In this document: positions 45,102 through 54,742 of the stretch, one piece after another
Layout of the letters: each line of letters starts with the position of its first letter
Position numbering within the stretch: the first letter of the stretch is position 1
NCBI GenBank assembly: GCA_002163135.1
Contig: MAAN01000011.1
Span: 310,001-374,000 of the forward strand
Length of the DNA stretch: 64,000 nt
Direction: 5' to 3'
From: Alphaproteobacteria bacterium 46_93_T64
Lineage (GTDB): Bacteria; Pseudomonadota; Alphaproteobacteria; Sneathiellales; Sneathiellaceae
Program-made: the position numbers and the translations under genes
Notes under the pieces: generated by a model
Databases searched by the model: none
The model's input: the letters and a program-made list of their open reading frames with translations, nothing else
Told to the model about the DNA's origin: nothing

Positions 45102-45998
45102 ATGAGTAAACGTATCCCTTCGCTGGTTTGGTTGAGAGCCTTTGAGGCATCTGCACGCCATTTAAGTTTTACCCTCGCGGCCAGTGAGTTGGGTTTGACT
45201 CAAACAGCTGTTAGCAAACAAGTCAAAAATCTTGAGCATCATTTTGGTGAGCTGTTATTTCAACGGCGTGCTCGTAGTCTTGTGCTGACAAAGGCGGGTG
45301 AAGCATATCTTCCAAAAGTGAAAGATGCTTTTGACCGACTTGCTGTTGGTACCGAGGAAGTGTTCGGGCAACGAAAAGCTGAACTGTTAACGTTGCGGGT
45401 ATCAGTGGGATTTTCAGCATTATGGTTAGGACCCCGATTGGGTGCGTTCCGACAAAAGCATCCAGATATTGGGCTTCGTGTTGTCAGCACTGTTTGGAAT
45501 ACTGAAATTGACGAAAGTGACGTCGATCTGGAAGTACGATATGGGGTCGGGGACTGGGACGGATTTTCTGCAGAACGGCTAACGTCAGAGAAACTATTCC
45601 CCGTTTGTCATCCAGATCTTTTGCAAGGTGAAAACGCACTTCGGGCGCCGGAAGATTTGAAGAACCACACGTTGCTTCATGTCGATGGATATGAAGAAGG
45701 ATGGGCGATTTGGCTGAAATCAGCCGGCATCACTAGCGAAAGTTCTGTGCACGGAATTCATTTCGATACTTCCATCGTATCATTTGAAATGGCGGCCTCT
45801 GGGCATGGTGTCGCATTGGGTAGAAGTTCCATTGCAAATCATGTATTGGGAAAAGGAAACCTTGTGGCACCCTTTGATTTGTTTGTCCCCGTTAAAGAAG
45901 GTTTCTTCCTGTTGACACCTAAAATTATATCTCCACATCCGCACGCGCAAATTTTCTCAGAGTGGTTGTTGGAGCAGGCGAAAGCCAGCAAAACATAA
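45102..45998 (+). CDS. LysR-family regulator, GcvA-like
   Basis: A transcription factor of 298 residues. The helix-turn-helix begins PSLVWLRAFEASARHLSFTLAASELGLTQTAVSKQVKNLE, here named by the landmarks LRAFEA, SFTLAA and TQTAVSKQV, all typical of the GcvA subgroup. The effector domain follows, with LRVSVGFSALWLGPRLGAF and the characteristic VDLEVRYGVGDW. It is divergent from the DmdA-like gene and followed after 15 bases by an FAD oxidoreductase. It probably activates one or both in response to an amino acid or methylated amine. Confidence 0.85.
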   Translation: MSKRIPSLVWLRAFEASARHLSFTLAASELGLTQTAVSKQVKNLEHHFGELLFQRRARSLVLTKAGEAYLPKVKDAFDRLAVGTEEVFGQRKAELLTLRVSVGFSALWLGPRLGAFRQKHPDIGLRVVSTVWNTEIDESDVDLEVRYGVGDWDGFSAERLTSEKLFPVCHPDLLQGENALRAPEDLKNHTLLHVDGYEEGWAIWLKSAGITSESSVHGIHFDTSIVSFEMAASGHGVALGRSSIANHVLGKGNLVAPFDLFVPVKEGFFLLTPKIISPHPHAQIFSEWLLEQAKASKT

Positions 45999-46013
45999 GT
46001 ATTGATTGGTAAC

Positions 46014-47378
46014 ATGATGATGAAGATAACTGAACCGGCACGTGAAATAGACGTGATACATCAAACTGATGTCTTGGTGGTTGGATCTGGACCCGGAGGC
46101 TTGGCGGCTGCACTTGGTGCTGCGCGGGCCGGTGTCTCTGTTACGTTGGTTGAGCGATATGGCTGTTTCGGAGGTAATATCACGGCAGTTGGCGTTGAAG
46201 GCTTCGCTTGGTATCGCCACGAAAAAACAATCGATTCTGAAGGAATTGGACGGGAGTTTGAAGAGAGAGCTAAAGCAAGCGGTGCCGGTGTTCCGGAACC
46301 TCAATCTGATAGTTATGCCATTGACGCGGAAGCATTTAAACCGGTAGCCGACGCACTGGTGTTAGAGGCCGGAATTACTCCAATGCTGCACCGTTCATTC
46401 GTCGCGCCAATCATGCAGGGAACAGAAATTCGCGGTATCATAACGGAAAGTAAAGCAGGCCGAGAAGCGATCTTGGCGAAACGTGTGATTGACGCAACCG
46501 GTGACGCCGATATCGCGCATCGGGCTGGTGCGATTACCTTGAAAACACCCAAGGAAGAGATGATGGCAGCCTCTGTCATGTTCTCAATGACCGGTATCGA
46601 CAAGCAAAAATTTATTGATGATGTCAAAGCAAACCCGCAAACCTACAAAGATTGGGAAAGTGGTGAATGGACAGTTGAGACAACAGGTAAAGAAGACAAA
46701 ATGTTTTCACCTTTTCTCAGAAAACCGTTTGAACAAGCGGTGAAATCCGGGCTTATTCCGAAAAACCTGAATACGATCTCCGGAACCTGGGGTGCTATAT
46801 ATGACAGCGGCGATTTGACCTATCTTAATTTGGTTCATCTCGCGGAATGTGACGGAACAGATCCTACTGATTTGACTAAATTCGAGATTGAAGGGCGGCG
46901 ACAGGCACTTCTTGCCGTCAATGCACTGAAGAAATTTCAAAGCGGCTGCGAAGGTGCAAGACTTCGCAATTTCGGCATGACCCTCGGAATTCGAGATACC
47001 CGTAAGATCGATGCTGCTTATAATATGACTGAACTGGACGTTCGTGAGCAAGGAAAGTTCGAAGATACAATAGGTATCTTTCCGGAGTTCATTGACGGAT
47101 ATGGTATCTTGATATTGCCAACTACAGGGCGCTATTTCCAAGTTCCTTACAGAACAATGGTCCCGAAAAACGTGTCTAACCTGTTAGTTGCAGGGCGTGC
47201 AACTGGCGGCGATAAAGTGAGCCATGCCGCTACTCGAAATATGATGTGCTGTGCAGTGACTGGGCAGGGGGCCGGTGTTGCAGCCGCAATCTCGGTCAAA
47301 CATGACCTTGCCTTTGATGCGATGAATATATCTCTTCTTCAGCAGGAGTTATTACGTCAAAAGGTTCGATTGTATTAG
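46014..47378 (+). CDS. FAD-dependent oxidoreductase (FAD_oxidored family)
   Basis: A flavoprotein of about 454 residues; the start is placed at ATG 46014, though any of three adjacent ATGs is possible. The dinucleotide fold is VLVVGSGPGGLAAALGAARAG, then LVERYGCFGGNITAVGVEGFAWY, IDATGDADIAHRAGA and the C-terminal PYRTMVPKNVSNLLVAGRATGG. It belongs to the same family as the enzyme at 20.1 kb. It is 15 bases downstream of the LysR gene and so co-transcribed. An oxidative step on an N- or S-methylated compound would fit the neighbourhood, but this is a guess. Confidence 0.8.
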   Translation: MMMKITEPAREIDVIHQTDVLVVGSGPGGLAAALGAARAGVSVTLVERYGCFGGNITAVGVEGFAWYRHEKTIDSEGIGREFEERAKASGAGVPEPQSDSYAIDAEAFKPVADALVLEAGITPMLHRSFVAPIMQGTEIRGIITESKAGREAILAKRVIDATGDADIAHRAGAITLKTPKEEMMAASVMFSMTGIDKQKFIDDVKANPQTYKDWESGEWTVETTGKEDKMFSPFLRKPFEQAVKSGLIPKNLNTISGTWGAIYDSGDLTYLNLVHLAECDGTDPTDLTKFEIEGRRQALLAVNALKKFQSGCEGARLRNFGMTLGIRDTRKIDAAYNMTELDVREQGKFEDTIGIFPEFIDGYGILILPTTGRYFQVPYRTMVPKNVSNLLVAGRATGGDKVSHAATRNMMCCAVTGQGAGVAAAISVKHDLAFDAMNISLLQQELLRQKVRLY

Positions 47379-47382
47379 TTGA

Positions 47383-48093
47383 TTATCCGCCAAATAATTT
47401 TTGAAATGCGGCCTTCTTAATGCTTTGAATACGACCTTCTTTTTGCATGTCCTTCAACGCAGCTGTTAGTTGAGGAATAAGGGCCGCATGTTTTTTGTGC
47501 AAATAATGAAAAAGTTCTAGATTAGCTAGTGGCGGCTTCAAGACAAAAATATCTTTTAGGCCAAGTTTTTGCGCAGTAAGTAGGCCTTCTATTCGCGTAC
47601 TGACAGCAATTTCAACTCGTTCTTTGCCGAGCATCGTGAACACTTGCTCATTTGTTGCAACAGCCGTTACATTCATCCCTTCAGTTCCTGTCTCCGCAAA
47701 TTTTGCGCCTATACGAAGGCCAAGAGAGAATGGCTGCAGGCTATCCCAGTTTGTAATTTTTAAGTCGCGTTTTTTTGTAAAGGCAACACCCTCTATCCTG
47801 TTTATTGCGACGGGCACGCGGACCAGATTTGAATATTTCTTTTCTAATCCGAAAATTCTATTGACCTCGCCATCAACCTCGCCGCTGTTAGACATGGTCA
47901 ACGCTCTTTCAGCGGGGAAAATTTGAGTTGATATATCGAAACCAATACGTCGATAAGCTTCTTTCAAGACAGTTTCTGAAATGTTGGCGGAATAGTCGCG
48001 CGGTCCGGGCTTTGAGAATATCAGGCTGCCGCCGGCCTGTGCCGTCGTTTGACTAATCAGAATAAATACGATTAGACCTAGCGTGATTTTCAT
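47383..48093 (-). CDS. Periplasmic solute-binding-like protein (SBP_bac_3 type)
   Basis: A 236-residue protein with a signal peptide ending near TTAQAG. The fold is a small two-lobe binding protein: YRRIGFDISTQIFPAERALTMSNSGEVDGEVNRI, given here as landmarks FPAERAL and GEVDGE, and later LGLRIGAKFAE. The FPxxRAL plus SGEVDGE pattern is that of the short orphan members of the family, which often serve as sensors or metabolic partners rather than transport proteins. No permease gene is nearby. It converges on the FAD oxidoreductase with a four-base gap. Confidence 0.72.
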   Translation of the reverse strand: MKITLGLIVFILISQTTAQAGGSLIFSKPGPRDYSANISETVLKEAYRRIGFDISTQIFPAERALTMSNSGEVDGEVNRIFGLEKKYSNLVRVPVAINRIEGVAFTKKRDLKITNWDSLQPFSLGLRIGAKFAETGTEGMNVTAVATNEQVFTMLGKERVEIAVSTRIEGLLTAQKLGLKDIFVLKPPLANLELFHYLHKKHAALIPQLTAALKDMQKEGRIQSIKKAAFQKLFGG

Positions 48094-48333
48094 ATTCTGG
48101 CTCTTTGAGGGAAAATAAACAGTATGAGTTATATAGCGATTGTCAAATAAATATCAAATTGAGGGCCACTGCTGGTTGCTTGTCCTCTACCAAAATATTT
48201 CATGCCTTTTGATAGCGGAAAAATATCTGTAAGTAATTAATTAGTTATCTTACGACAGCATAACCCGCATTGGAGGAGCTGTTCTGATTGGTTGCGGCAT
48301 TTGGATGCTCGTTATTTGAATTTTCTCTGCATA

Positions 48334-48762
48334 TTAGGCAGTATTCACTGATGACGGAAGAATGCATGTTGACCAGTATTGATCTATGACTTTCATGACT
48401 TCAATATATCCCCGATTGTCAATTGGCTTCACCATATAGCCGGAAGCCGAAAGGTTGTAACTTTCTGCAACGTCCTTATCATCGTCTGAGGTCGTCAGAA
48501 CTACAATCGGAATTTGCTTCAGCGCAGAATCTGCCTTGATGTTATCTAGAAATTCAATCCCGCTCATTTTTGGCATGTTCAGATCAAGTAAAATCAGGCA
48601 GGGTTTTCTATTTCTTGGATTATTTAGATAATTTAAACCCTCTATACCATTTTCAACAATTCTTAGAGGATTTGGGACTTCGAGTTCTTTAAACGCCCGT
48701 ACCATCGTTTTTTGGTCCACTTTGTCGTCCTCTATCAGCAATACCGGGCTATTATTATTCAT
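48334..48762 (-). CDS. Rcp1-like response regulator
   Basis: A single receiver domain of 142 residues. The acidic pocket is E11, D12 and D13, the phosphoacceptor is D60 (LILLDLNMPKMSG), the switch Thr is in VVLTTSDDD, and the conserved Lys is in YMVKPID. The DDDKDVAESYNLSASGY stretch is typical of the Rcp1 group that pairs with phytochrome-like kinases. Its start overlaps the end of the histidine kinase gene by eight bases, so the two are translationally coupled partners. Confidence 0.88.
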   Translation of the reverse strand: MNNNSPVLLIEDDKVDQKTMVRAFKELEVPNPLRIVENGIEGLNYLNNPRNRKPCLILLDLNMPKMSGIEFLDNIKADSALKQIPIVVLTTSDDDKDVAESYNLSASGYMVKPIDNRGYIEVMKVIDQYWSTCILPSSVNTA

Positions 48763-50278
48763 CCTGTAAATCCCCTAGATTATGTTTTGGAAAAGTGACA
48801 AAAAAGGTCGAGCCTTGGCCAAGAACAGATTCCAGCCAGGTTGTACCGCCATGTAATTCAACAATTTTTGAAATTATACTCAAACCCACCCCAGTACTTT
48901 CCACATTGTCTCTTGCATTCAGGGTTTGGAAAATTTTGAAGATTTTCTCAAAATACTCTTGGGCAATTCCAGGCCCATTGTCCTCTACGAAATATTGGAA
49001 ATGATCCCCTTTATCGCTGCAGCCAAGCTTGATTACGCCATTCTCCTTATCCATAAACTTGATGGCGTTGCTCAACAGATTTTGAAAAACCTGCATGATT
49101 TGTGTCCGACTTCCATAAACGTCCTTCAAATTCTCCTGAATTTCGATTTGTATATTATTGGGCGGGGCAAGAGTATCGATGATTTCACGCGCTAATGTGT
49201 TCATTTCAACATGCTCCTGTATCACTTCCGCGCGACCAAAACGACTGTAATCCATGATACCAACTATCAGGTTGTGCATTCGTTCTGCCCTTGCTTTCAT
49301 CAGCATTAAACATTCCTTGCCTTCGTCATCCAATACGTCTTCATAGTCATCGCAAATGATATCAGCCAAGGAGCGAATTGCGCGTAAAGGTGCTTTGAGG
49401 TCATGCGAAACAATATGTGCAAAATCATCGAGGTCGGCGTTGGAGCGTTCAAGTTTTTGTTGTATTTGTTCGCGAAATAGAACTTCCTCGGCCAATACAT
49501 TTCGAGAAATTGTTGTTGAATGTAGTTCTTTACCTAATCTGTTGACCGCAAGTGCCAAATCTCCAATTTCGCCGCCGGTTCGGATGACAGTTTCTTTTAC
49601 GGCGACGTCAAAGTTACCATCTGCAATTTTGTCGACAGCTTCTTTGAAGTAAACAATCGGTGTTACGATCGTTCGGCGATAATAGATAACGGACAGAGCC
49701 GAAATTAACAATGAACCCGCAATTACGACGAAGACAATTTGGACAAGATTTTCAGACAGTAATTTGGTTCGCTCAATGTCGCGCCTGAGGCTAGCACGGT
49801 AGTAATTGGTCAAGTCTGATAAGGCCGCTTTGATATGCCTTCCTTTGATTTTCCAGCGTAAAAAGGCAGCTTTTTCTTTTACGCTATCACCAGAATCGAT
49901 CGCATTAATCAGATCCTGACCAATTTGAATATTTCCCTGAATTGCCTTTATATAACGTGCGAGCATACGGGTCGGGCGGCCGTTGCTGACAACCTCTTGT
50001 AGGCGAGCAATAGTTGATGAGATTTGTTGTTGAACTCTTTCTTCTTTCAAGCGCTCCGATTTTTCACTGGTAAAACTGTAATTGAGCAAGTCTTCTGATT
50101 GATGCTTGTGCAGATCGTGAAGCTTAAATGTTAACCGATTGGCGAGTGCAAGTTTTTGTGCCTCTTTTTCAAAAGTTCTGCTTTCTGTTTTGAATTCAAA
50201 TGTGACAAACAGGAGCGAGGTAATAACCAGCATCAATGAAAATATGTTGGGAATGATAATTCTATTGTTAATTTTCAT
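48755..50278 (-). CDS. Membrane sensor histidine kinase
   Basis: A 507-residue kinase. Helix one is at about 11-28, then a helical periplasmic domain of about 150 residues, helix two (about 179-199), HAMP (about 200-253), and HisKA with the phosphorylated H292 in SHDLKAPLRAIRS. The ATPase domain has the N box NLLSNAIKF, DNGPGI, FKIFQTL and GVGLSI. The kinase core resembles the phytochrome-type group that partners with Rcp1-like receivers, as encoded just downstream. A binding-protein gene lies 35 bases upstream, hinting that a ligand-bound periplasmic protein could talk to the helical sensor domain. Confidence 0.9.
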   Translation of the reverse strand: MKINNRIIIPNIFSLMLVITSLLFVTFEFKTESRTFEKEAQKLALANRLTFKLHDLHKHQSEDLLNYSFTSEKSERLKEERVQQQISSTIARLQEVVSNGRPTRMLARYIKAIQGNIQIGQDLINAIDSGDSVKEKAAFLRWKIKGRHIKAALSDLTNYYRASLRRDIERTKLLSENLVQIVFVVIAGSLLISALSVIYYRRTIVTPIVYFKEAVDKIADGNFDVAVKETVIRTGGEIGDLALAVNRLGKELHSTTISRNVLAEEVLFREQIQQKLERSNADLDDFAHIVSHDLKAPLRAIRSLADIICDDYEDVLDDEGKECLMLMKARAERMHNLIVGIMDYSRFGRAEVIQEHVEMNTLAREIIDTLAPPNNIQIEIQENLKDVYGSRTQIMQVFQNLLSNAIKFMDKENGVIKLGCSDKGDHFQYFVEDNGPGIAQEYFEKIFKIFQTLNARDNVESTGVGLSIISKIVELHGGTTWLESVLGQGSTFFVTFPKHNLGDLQDE

Positions 50279-50313
50279 TCGAAATCCTTCTTAGCACAAT
50301 GCCTTTCACAGGA

Positions 50314-51315
50314 TTACTCGATCGTTACGGCTTGTGGATAAATTTCGTTTAAGTACTGGGTATCAATCAACGCTGTGAAGTCCGGCATTGATTTGTCAGA
50401 AAAACTTCCCGCTTCTTTGAGCCAGTCTGCCTCCCCTTGCAGAGTGGATAAAAGCACCGTATCAAGTTTTAGTTCCGCAGAAAATGCATCCCAAACATGA
50501 GGTGCCGTGATTTGCACATTTGGGGGCAATTGCGCAATAACAAGTTTCTTGGCTTCTGCAGAATTTTCTTTCAAATATGCCTCCGCCCTTTTTAAAGCTC
50601 GTAGTAACCGCAAGATTGCTTCTCCACGTTGATCCGCGTTGTCACGCTTTAGCGCCAATACAGAAATTTCTGTGTAAACGTCAGAATAAAAACTAGTTAT
50701 CTCATCCTCGGAGAAGGCGGCTTTAGTCTTGTATAAGTTGGGGTTCCAGACTGAGATGGCATCAACGGTATCCCCCTTCAAGGTCGCGGCCATATCATTG
50801 GGTTTGACAGGAACCAAGGTGACTTCGTTGGGGTGAATGCCGTGACTAGACAAAAACAAGGAAACGAAGAATTCAGCATTGGTCTTAAGTGGTACACCAA
50901 TTCTCTTTCCCCGCAAGTCCGCAGCAACATGTATGCCACGGTCCTTTCGAGCCACCAGTCCCGTATTACTGGTTGAATTGTGTAATTCGGCGACAACGGC
51001 AAGTTCAACGCCGTTAAATGCTTGAAGAACTACGGGTGTTTCATAAACGGTAGCAATATCGTTTTTACCACTGACTACGCTATTCAAAGCGTCACGCCCT
51101 GAGGTGTAAGAATCATAAGTTATTTCAAGTTTTTCATCAGCAAAATACCCAAGTGATTCAGCTAGATAGATCAGAGCAAATACCGGTTGAGAGGCTTCGG
51201 CCATTCGCAATTTTTCAATTTGGGTTCCGGGAGAATAGATCTTCCACGCGCCGAGTGTCACAAGGATGAAAAGGGTAATGGAAAATATGCCGATTCCTGA
51301 TTTGATACTACGCAT
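50314..51315 (-). CDS. NMT1/TauA-like periplasmic binding protein, orphan
   Basis: A 333-residue protein of the nitrate/sulfonate/taurine-type binding family. An N-terminal hydrophobic segment (about 6-25) serves as signal or anchor. The fold follows with RMAEASQPVFALIYLAESLGYF, DVVSGKNDIATV and GKRIGVPLKTNAEFF. The motif of the ligand cleft is present around VYETPVVL. No ABC permease or ATPase gene is near; instead it sits between a receiver-GGDEF-EAL gene and a histidine kinase with gaps of 24 and 35 bases. This suggests use as a sensory input protein rather than for transport. Confidence 0.82.
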   Translation of the reverse strand: MRSIKSGIGIFSITLFILVTLGAWKIYSPGTQIEKLRMAEASQPVFALIYLAESLGYFADEKLEITYDSYTSGRDALNSVVSGKNDIATVYETPVVLQAFNGVELAVVAELHNSTSNTGLVARKDRGIHVAADLRGKRIGVPLKTNAEFFVSLFLSSHGIHPNEVTLVPVKPNDMAATLKGDTVDAISVWNPNLYKTKAAFSEDEITSFYSDVYTEISVLALKRDNADQRGEAILRLLRALKRAEAYLKENSAEAKKLVIAQLPPNVQITAPHVWDAFSAELKLDTVLLSTLQGEADWLKEAGSFSDKSMPDFTALIDTQYLNEIYPQAVTIE

Positions 51316-51339
51316 TAAATTTTCTCCTGATCCTAATAT

Positions 51340-53100
51340 CTAATTGATTTTCAGATTGTGTTCTCGGAATAGTTGCTTGTTTCCCTCGTTTAGGCACCGT
51401 CCAATAAATTTATCGCAATCATCTGCCGACATCGGTTTGGCGTATAAGTATCCTTGGCTGAAGGTGCATCCATTCTCATTGAGAAAATTCGCCTGTGATA
51501 TCGTTTCCACACCTTCCGCGACAACCTGCAAGTTGAGTGTGTTTGCCAGATCAATAATTGCAATGATGATTAATTCCTGTTTGTTCTTTTTGCCAATATT
51601 CTGAACAAAACAACGATCAATTTTTAAAATGTCGAGCGGAATTTCCGCCAAGTGCTGAAAGGATGAAAAGCCAGTACCAAAATCATCGATGGCGAGCCTG
51701 ACGTCTTTTTCACTGATACTTTTGAGTATTGCCAAGCATTTTTCCGGATGTGCCAATACGGCACTTTCAGTGAGTTCCAGCTCAAGGTTGTGGTAGTCAA
51801 TGCCAGTTTTCCCAACAATAATATCAAGGGTGTTTATCAGATTTTGACTTGCACATTGTGTCGCAGAAACATTTACGGTTACGATTAATCCCGGCCGCGA
51901 CTGCTCCCATCTCATTTGCTGGGTGCAGGCCATCTCCAGAATTTGAAGAAACAGATCTGGAATGAGTGATAGCTTTTCTGCAATCGGTATAAATTCATCC
52001 GGTGGGATCCAACCCAACTCTGGATGATGCCAACGGGCAAGGGCTTCAAAACCGCGGAGTAAACCGGTGCGAATATTAATCTGTGGCTGATAATGTACAC
52101 TTAGTTTCTTGTTCCGAATGGCAATTTCCAAATCGTTTTCAAGCCGAAGTGCCCGTTTGGTTTCCAAAAACTGTTCTTCGTTGAAACTTCGATATGTATT
52201 GCGGCCTTCTTGTTTAGCGCGGCAAAGAGCTCTATCAGCTTCGGCGAGGGCGTTTTCTGTAGAGCATTCTTCTGTTGGAAAACAAGTCATTCCAAGTGAT
52301 AGGCGTGTCGTTAGGACAATATTGCCCACATATATGGGGGTTTCCATGGAGTTTAGTATTCTTTGTGCGACCAAATGCGCAAAAGCGCTGTCAGTATCTT
52401 CAAGGAGGATGACAAACTCGTCGCCACCGAAACGGGCTACCGTATCAACCTTGCGAACACAATTAACAAGCCTCTTCGATACTTCTTTGAGAACCGTGTC
52501 GCCAGTGGCATGACCATGTTCGTCGTTGATTAGTTTGAAATAGTCAATATCAACAAATATTAGCGTGTGCTTTAAGCTATACCTTATGGCGTTCTCGTTC
52601 GCATGATTAATGCGATCCAGAAACAGGCTGCGATTTATCAGGCCGGTTAAAACATCATGATATGCTAGATGGTCTAGTAGCTTGCTCAGTTGGGCGCGGT
52701 GCAGAGTGTATCTGATAACTCGTTCAAGGGATCTGGAAGACAAGTCATCTTTACTAAGAAAATCAGACGCCCCAGCTTCGAGCGCCAAGTTATCACATTC
52801 GGAGCTATTCATGCTTGTCAGCATGATGCAGGGCATTAAAATGTTCTGATTGGTTAATTCTCGAATTAGTTGAACGCCTGTTTCTGCCCCTAAGACATAG
52901 TCTATCAAGGCAACGTCGTAAGTTTTGCTTTCGATGAAGGCGCAGGCTGTAGAGAAAGATTTGGCTTCATCGATCAGATAGTCACAATTTTCAACATTAT
53001 TGAGTAATCTTTTGACGAGTTTGCGATCGACTTTATCATCGTCGACAATAAGAACGTTGATGGGTTGATCTGAAGTATTGAAGTCACTGGAAATAGTCAC
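51340..53100 (-). CDS. Receiver-GGDEF-EAL protein
   Basis: About 586 residues from the GTG at 53100; an in-frame TTG at 53160 is the longer alternative. The receiver has VLIVDDDKVDRKL, the phosphoacceptor in VALIDYVLG and a terminal SDFLSKDD. The GGDEF domain is intact (RFGGDEFVILLE, with RKVD eight residues earlier as a possible inhibitory site). The EAL domain is complete: FEALARWHHP, LELTES, IDDFGTGFSS, LKIDRCFV and VVAEGVE. It can in principle both make and break c-di-GMP, switched by phosphorylation. First gene of a four-gene operon with a binding protein, a kinase and a receiver; the kinase is the natural phosphodonor. Confidence 0.88.
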   Translation of the reverse strand: MTISSDFNTSDQPINVLIVDDDKVDRKLVKRLLNNVENCDYLIDEAKSFSTACAFIESKTYDVALIDYVLGAETGVQLIRELTNQNILMPCIMLTSMNSSECDNLALEAGASDFLSKDDLSSRSLERVIRYTLHRAQLSKLLDHLAYHDVLTGLINRSLFLDRINHANENAIRYSLKHTLIFVDIDYFKLINDEHGHATGDTVLKEVSKRLVNCVRKVDTVARFGGDEFVILLEDTDSAFAHLVAQRILNSMETPIYVGNIVLTTRLSLGMTCFPTEECSTENALAEADRALCRAKQEGRNTYRSFNEEQFLETKRALRLENDLEIAIRNKKLSVHYQPQINIRTGLLRGFEALARWHHPELGWIPPDEFIPIAEKLSLIPDLFLQILEMACTQQMRWEQSRPGLIVTVNVSATQCASQNLINTLDIIVGKTGIDYHNLELELTESAVLAHPEKCLAILKSISEKDVRLAIDDFGTGFSSFQHLAEIPLDILKIDRCFVQNIGKKNKQELIIIAIIDLANTLNLQVVAEGVETISQANFLNENGCTFSQGYLYAKPMSADDCDKFIGRCLNEGNKQLFREHNLKIN

Positions 53101-53413
53101 AATTTGTCTCGCAAAATTAACTGAAGAAAGTGCTAAACGACCAAAGACACAAATCAACAAACTTACAAATCAACAGACAAAATATTGGAAAATCACTTAT
53201 ATTAGATAATTATTAATATGCTATTAATTCGCCTTTGCCGTTTGCCATTGTATCGCGTTCCAAACAAGTTTTCCGATCAGTGTTTTTACTTGGCTTAGGC
53301 TTCCATTTCTTCACGTAATGTGAAAATTGAGATCAAAACATTCACATCAAAGAATAACGTGATTATAGTCTTCAAATATTTTTATTATGACTGCTGTGGG
53401 GGAAGTCGAGCGT
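53101..53413. other. Divergent intergenic region
   Basis: About 310 AT-rich bases containing the promoters of the c-di-GMP operon (leftward) and of the FAD monooxygenase (rightward). No small gene or strong palindrome was seen. Confidence 0.4.
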
Positions 53414-54535
53414 ATGAAGAAAATTCTTATTGTCGGGGGCGGAATTGCAGGATTAGCTGCAGCAAGGGTTCTCTCATCAAAAGGTTTTTCAACCACTGTT
53501 GTTGAAAAGACTCAAGAATGGCGACCCGTCGGCGGTGGTATATATATTCCGGGTAATGGGGTTGCGGCTCTTGATGCAATAGGTCTTGGAGAAAAAGCAC
53601 GCCTAAAAGGCAGTGTGATAGATCATCGTCATATCATGTCAGGTAAAGGCAAGCACCTGATGCGCCTTGATCTTGAGAAAGTGTGGGGACGGCCAGCGCC
53701 TTGCCTTGGAATTCTGAGACGGGATTTACATGAAATCTTGTTTGACGGCCTTGAGAGTGTTGACGTTAGATTAGGGACAAGCATTACCAGCTTTTCTCAA
53801 GACGAACAGGGCGTGGATGTGACACTTAATTCAGGCGATGTTGAGCGATATGATCTTCTAATAGGTGCCGACGGTCTTAATTCATCCGTTCGGGAACTGG
53901 CTATGGGAAAAACGCCTATACGCCGTGTCGGGGATTTATGTTGTAGGTTTGTTATAGAACGTCCAAAAAACCTGAATGAATGGACGCTTTATGCGGGAAA
54001 AAAATCCCAATTTCTGATGATCCCTATGACAAGTTCCTTGGCTTATGTTTATGTCGGAGGCCAATCTAAGGAGGGGGATAGCCTTACGGAAGAGAACTTC
54101 CTCGATCCTTTTTATGATTTTCCTGATCCTGTTTCGTCGATTTGTAAGTCAGTCGATAAAAATGATCTTATCTGGTCATCCCTCGACGAATTGGCTCCGC
54201 TTGACACATGGGGAAACCGCCGTGTTGTTTTGATGGGGGACGCTGCGCATGCAATGCCACCGTTCATGGCTCAAGGGGCTTCACTTGCGCTGGAAGATGC
54301 ATTGATATTTGGGGATGTTTTGTCAGGGCAGACCGACTGGAGTAGCGCCGCTGAAACGTTTACGGAAAGGCGAAAAAGTAGAGTGTCATGGGCAATAGAG
54401 CGTAATCGCCGTCGAGAAAAACTAACGAAAATACCGTACTGGGTTTCGAGCATAGGCTTGAAACTTGTTGGGGAGAAAACTTGGATCGAGGATTACTCGG
54501 TACTCGCAAAGCCACTAGAAATGGAAAATGAGTGA
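53414..54535 (+). CDS. FAD-dependent monooxygenase, PHBH/UbiH-like
   Basis: A group A flavoprotein monooxygenase of about 373 residues. The ATG at 53414 (MKKILIVGGGIAGLAAARV) is preceded by GGGGAAG; the frame opens at 53387. Motifs are the GxGxxG fold, GGGIYIPGNGVAALDAIGLG, RRDLHEIL (the DG/RDL region), LIGADGLNSSVRE and VVLMGDAAHAMPP. Such enzymes hydroxylate aromatic or heterocyclic rings with NAD(P)H and oxygen. A purine or pterin substrate is conceivable because an adenine-deaminase-like gene is close, but nothing fixes the substrate. Confidence 0.82.
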   Translation: MKKILIVGGGIAGLAAARVLSSKGFSTTVVEKTQEWRPVGGGIYIPGNGVAALDAIGLGEKARLKGSVIDHRHIMSGKGKHLMRLDLEKVWGRPAPCLGILRRDLHEILFDGLESVDVRLGTSITSFSQDEQGVDVTLNSGDVERYDLLIGADGLNSSVRELAMGKTPIRRVGDLCCRFVIERPKNLNEWTLYAGKKSQFLMIPMTSSLAYVYVGGQSKEGDSLTEENFLDPFYDFPDPVSSICKSVDKNDLIWSSLDELAPLDTWGNRRVVLMGDAAHAMPPFMAQGASLALEDALIFGDVLSGQTDWSSAAETFTERRKSRVSWAIERNRRREKLTKIPYWVSSIGLKLVGEKTWIEDYSVLAKPLEMENE

Positions 54536-54742
54536 TATTTGTGTCGAGTATTTCACGAAACACTTCCGCGAATAGCGTGAAGACCTGCCAGTTGGTGCCG
54601 AATGAGATATTCGCAATGTGCTAATTAGACCGTTGCAAGCGTCACAGGTTATGCAATTGCTGTTGGTATTGAAGCCCAAAGGTTGCAGTATGGCCGGATT
54701 GTCAAAATTATCTGATTAAACTGAGTGGTCTTAGGAATTAAA

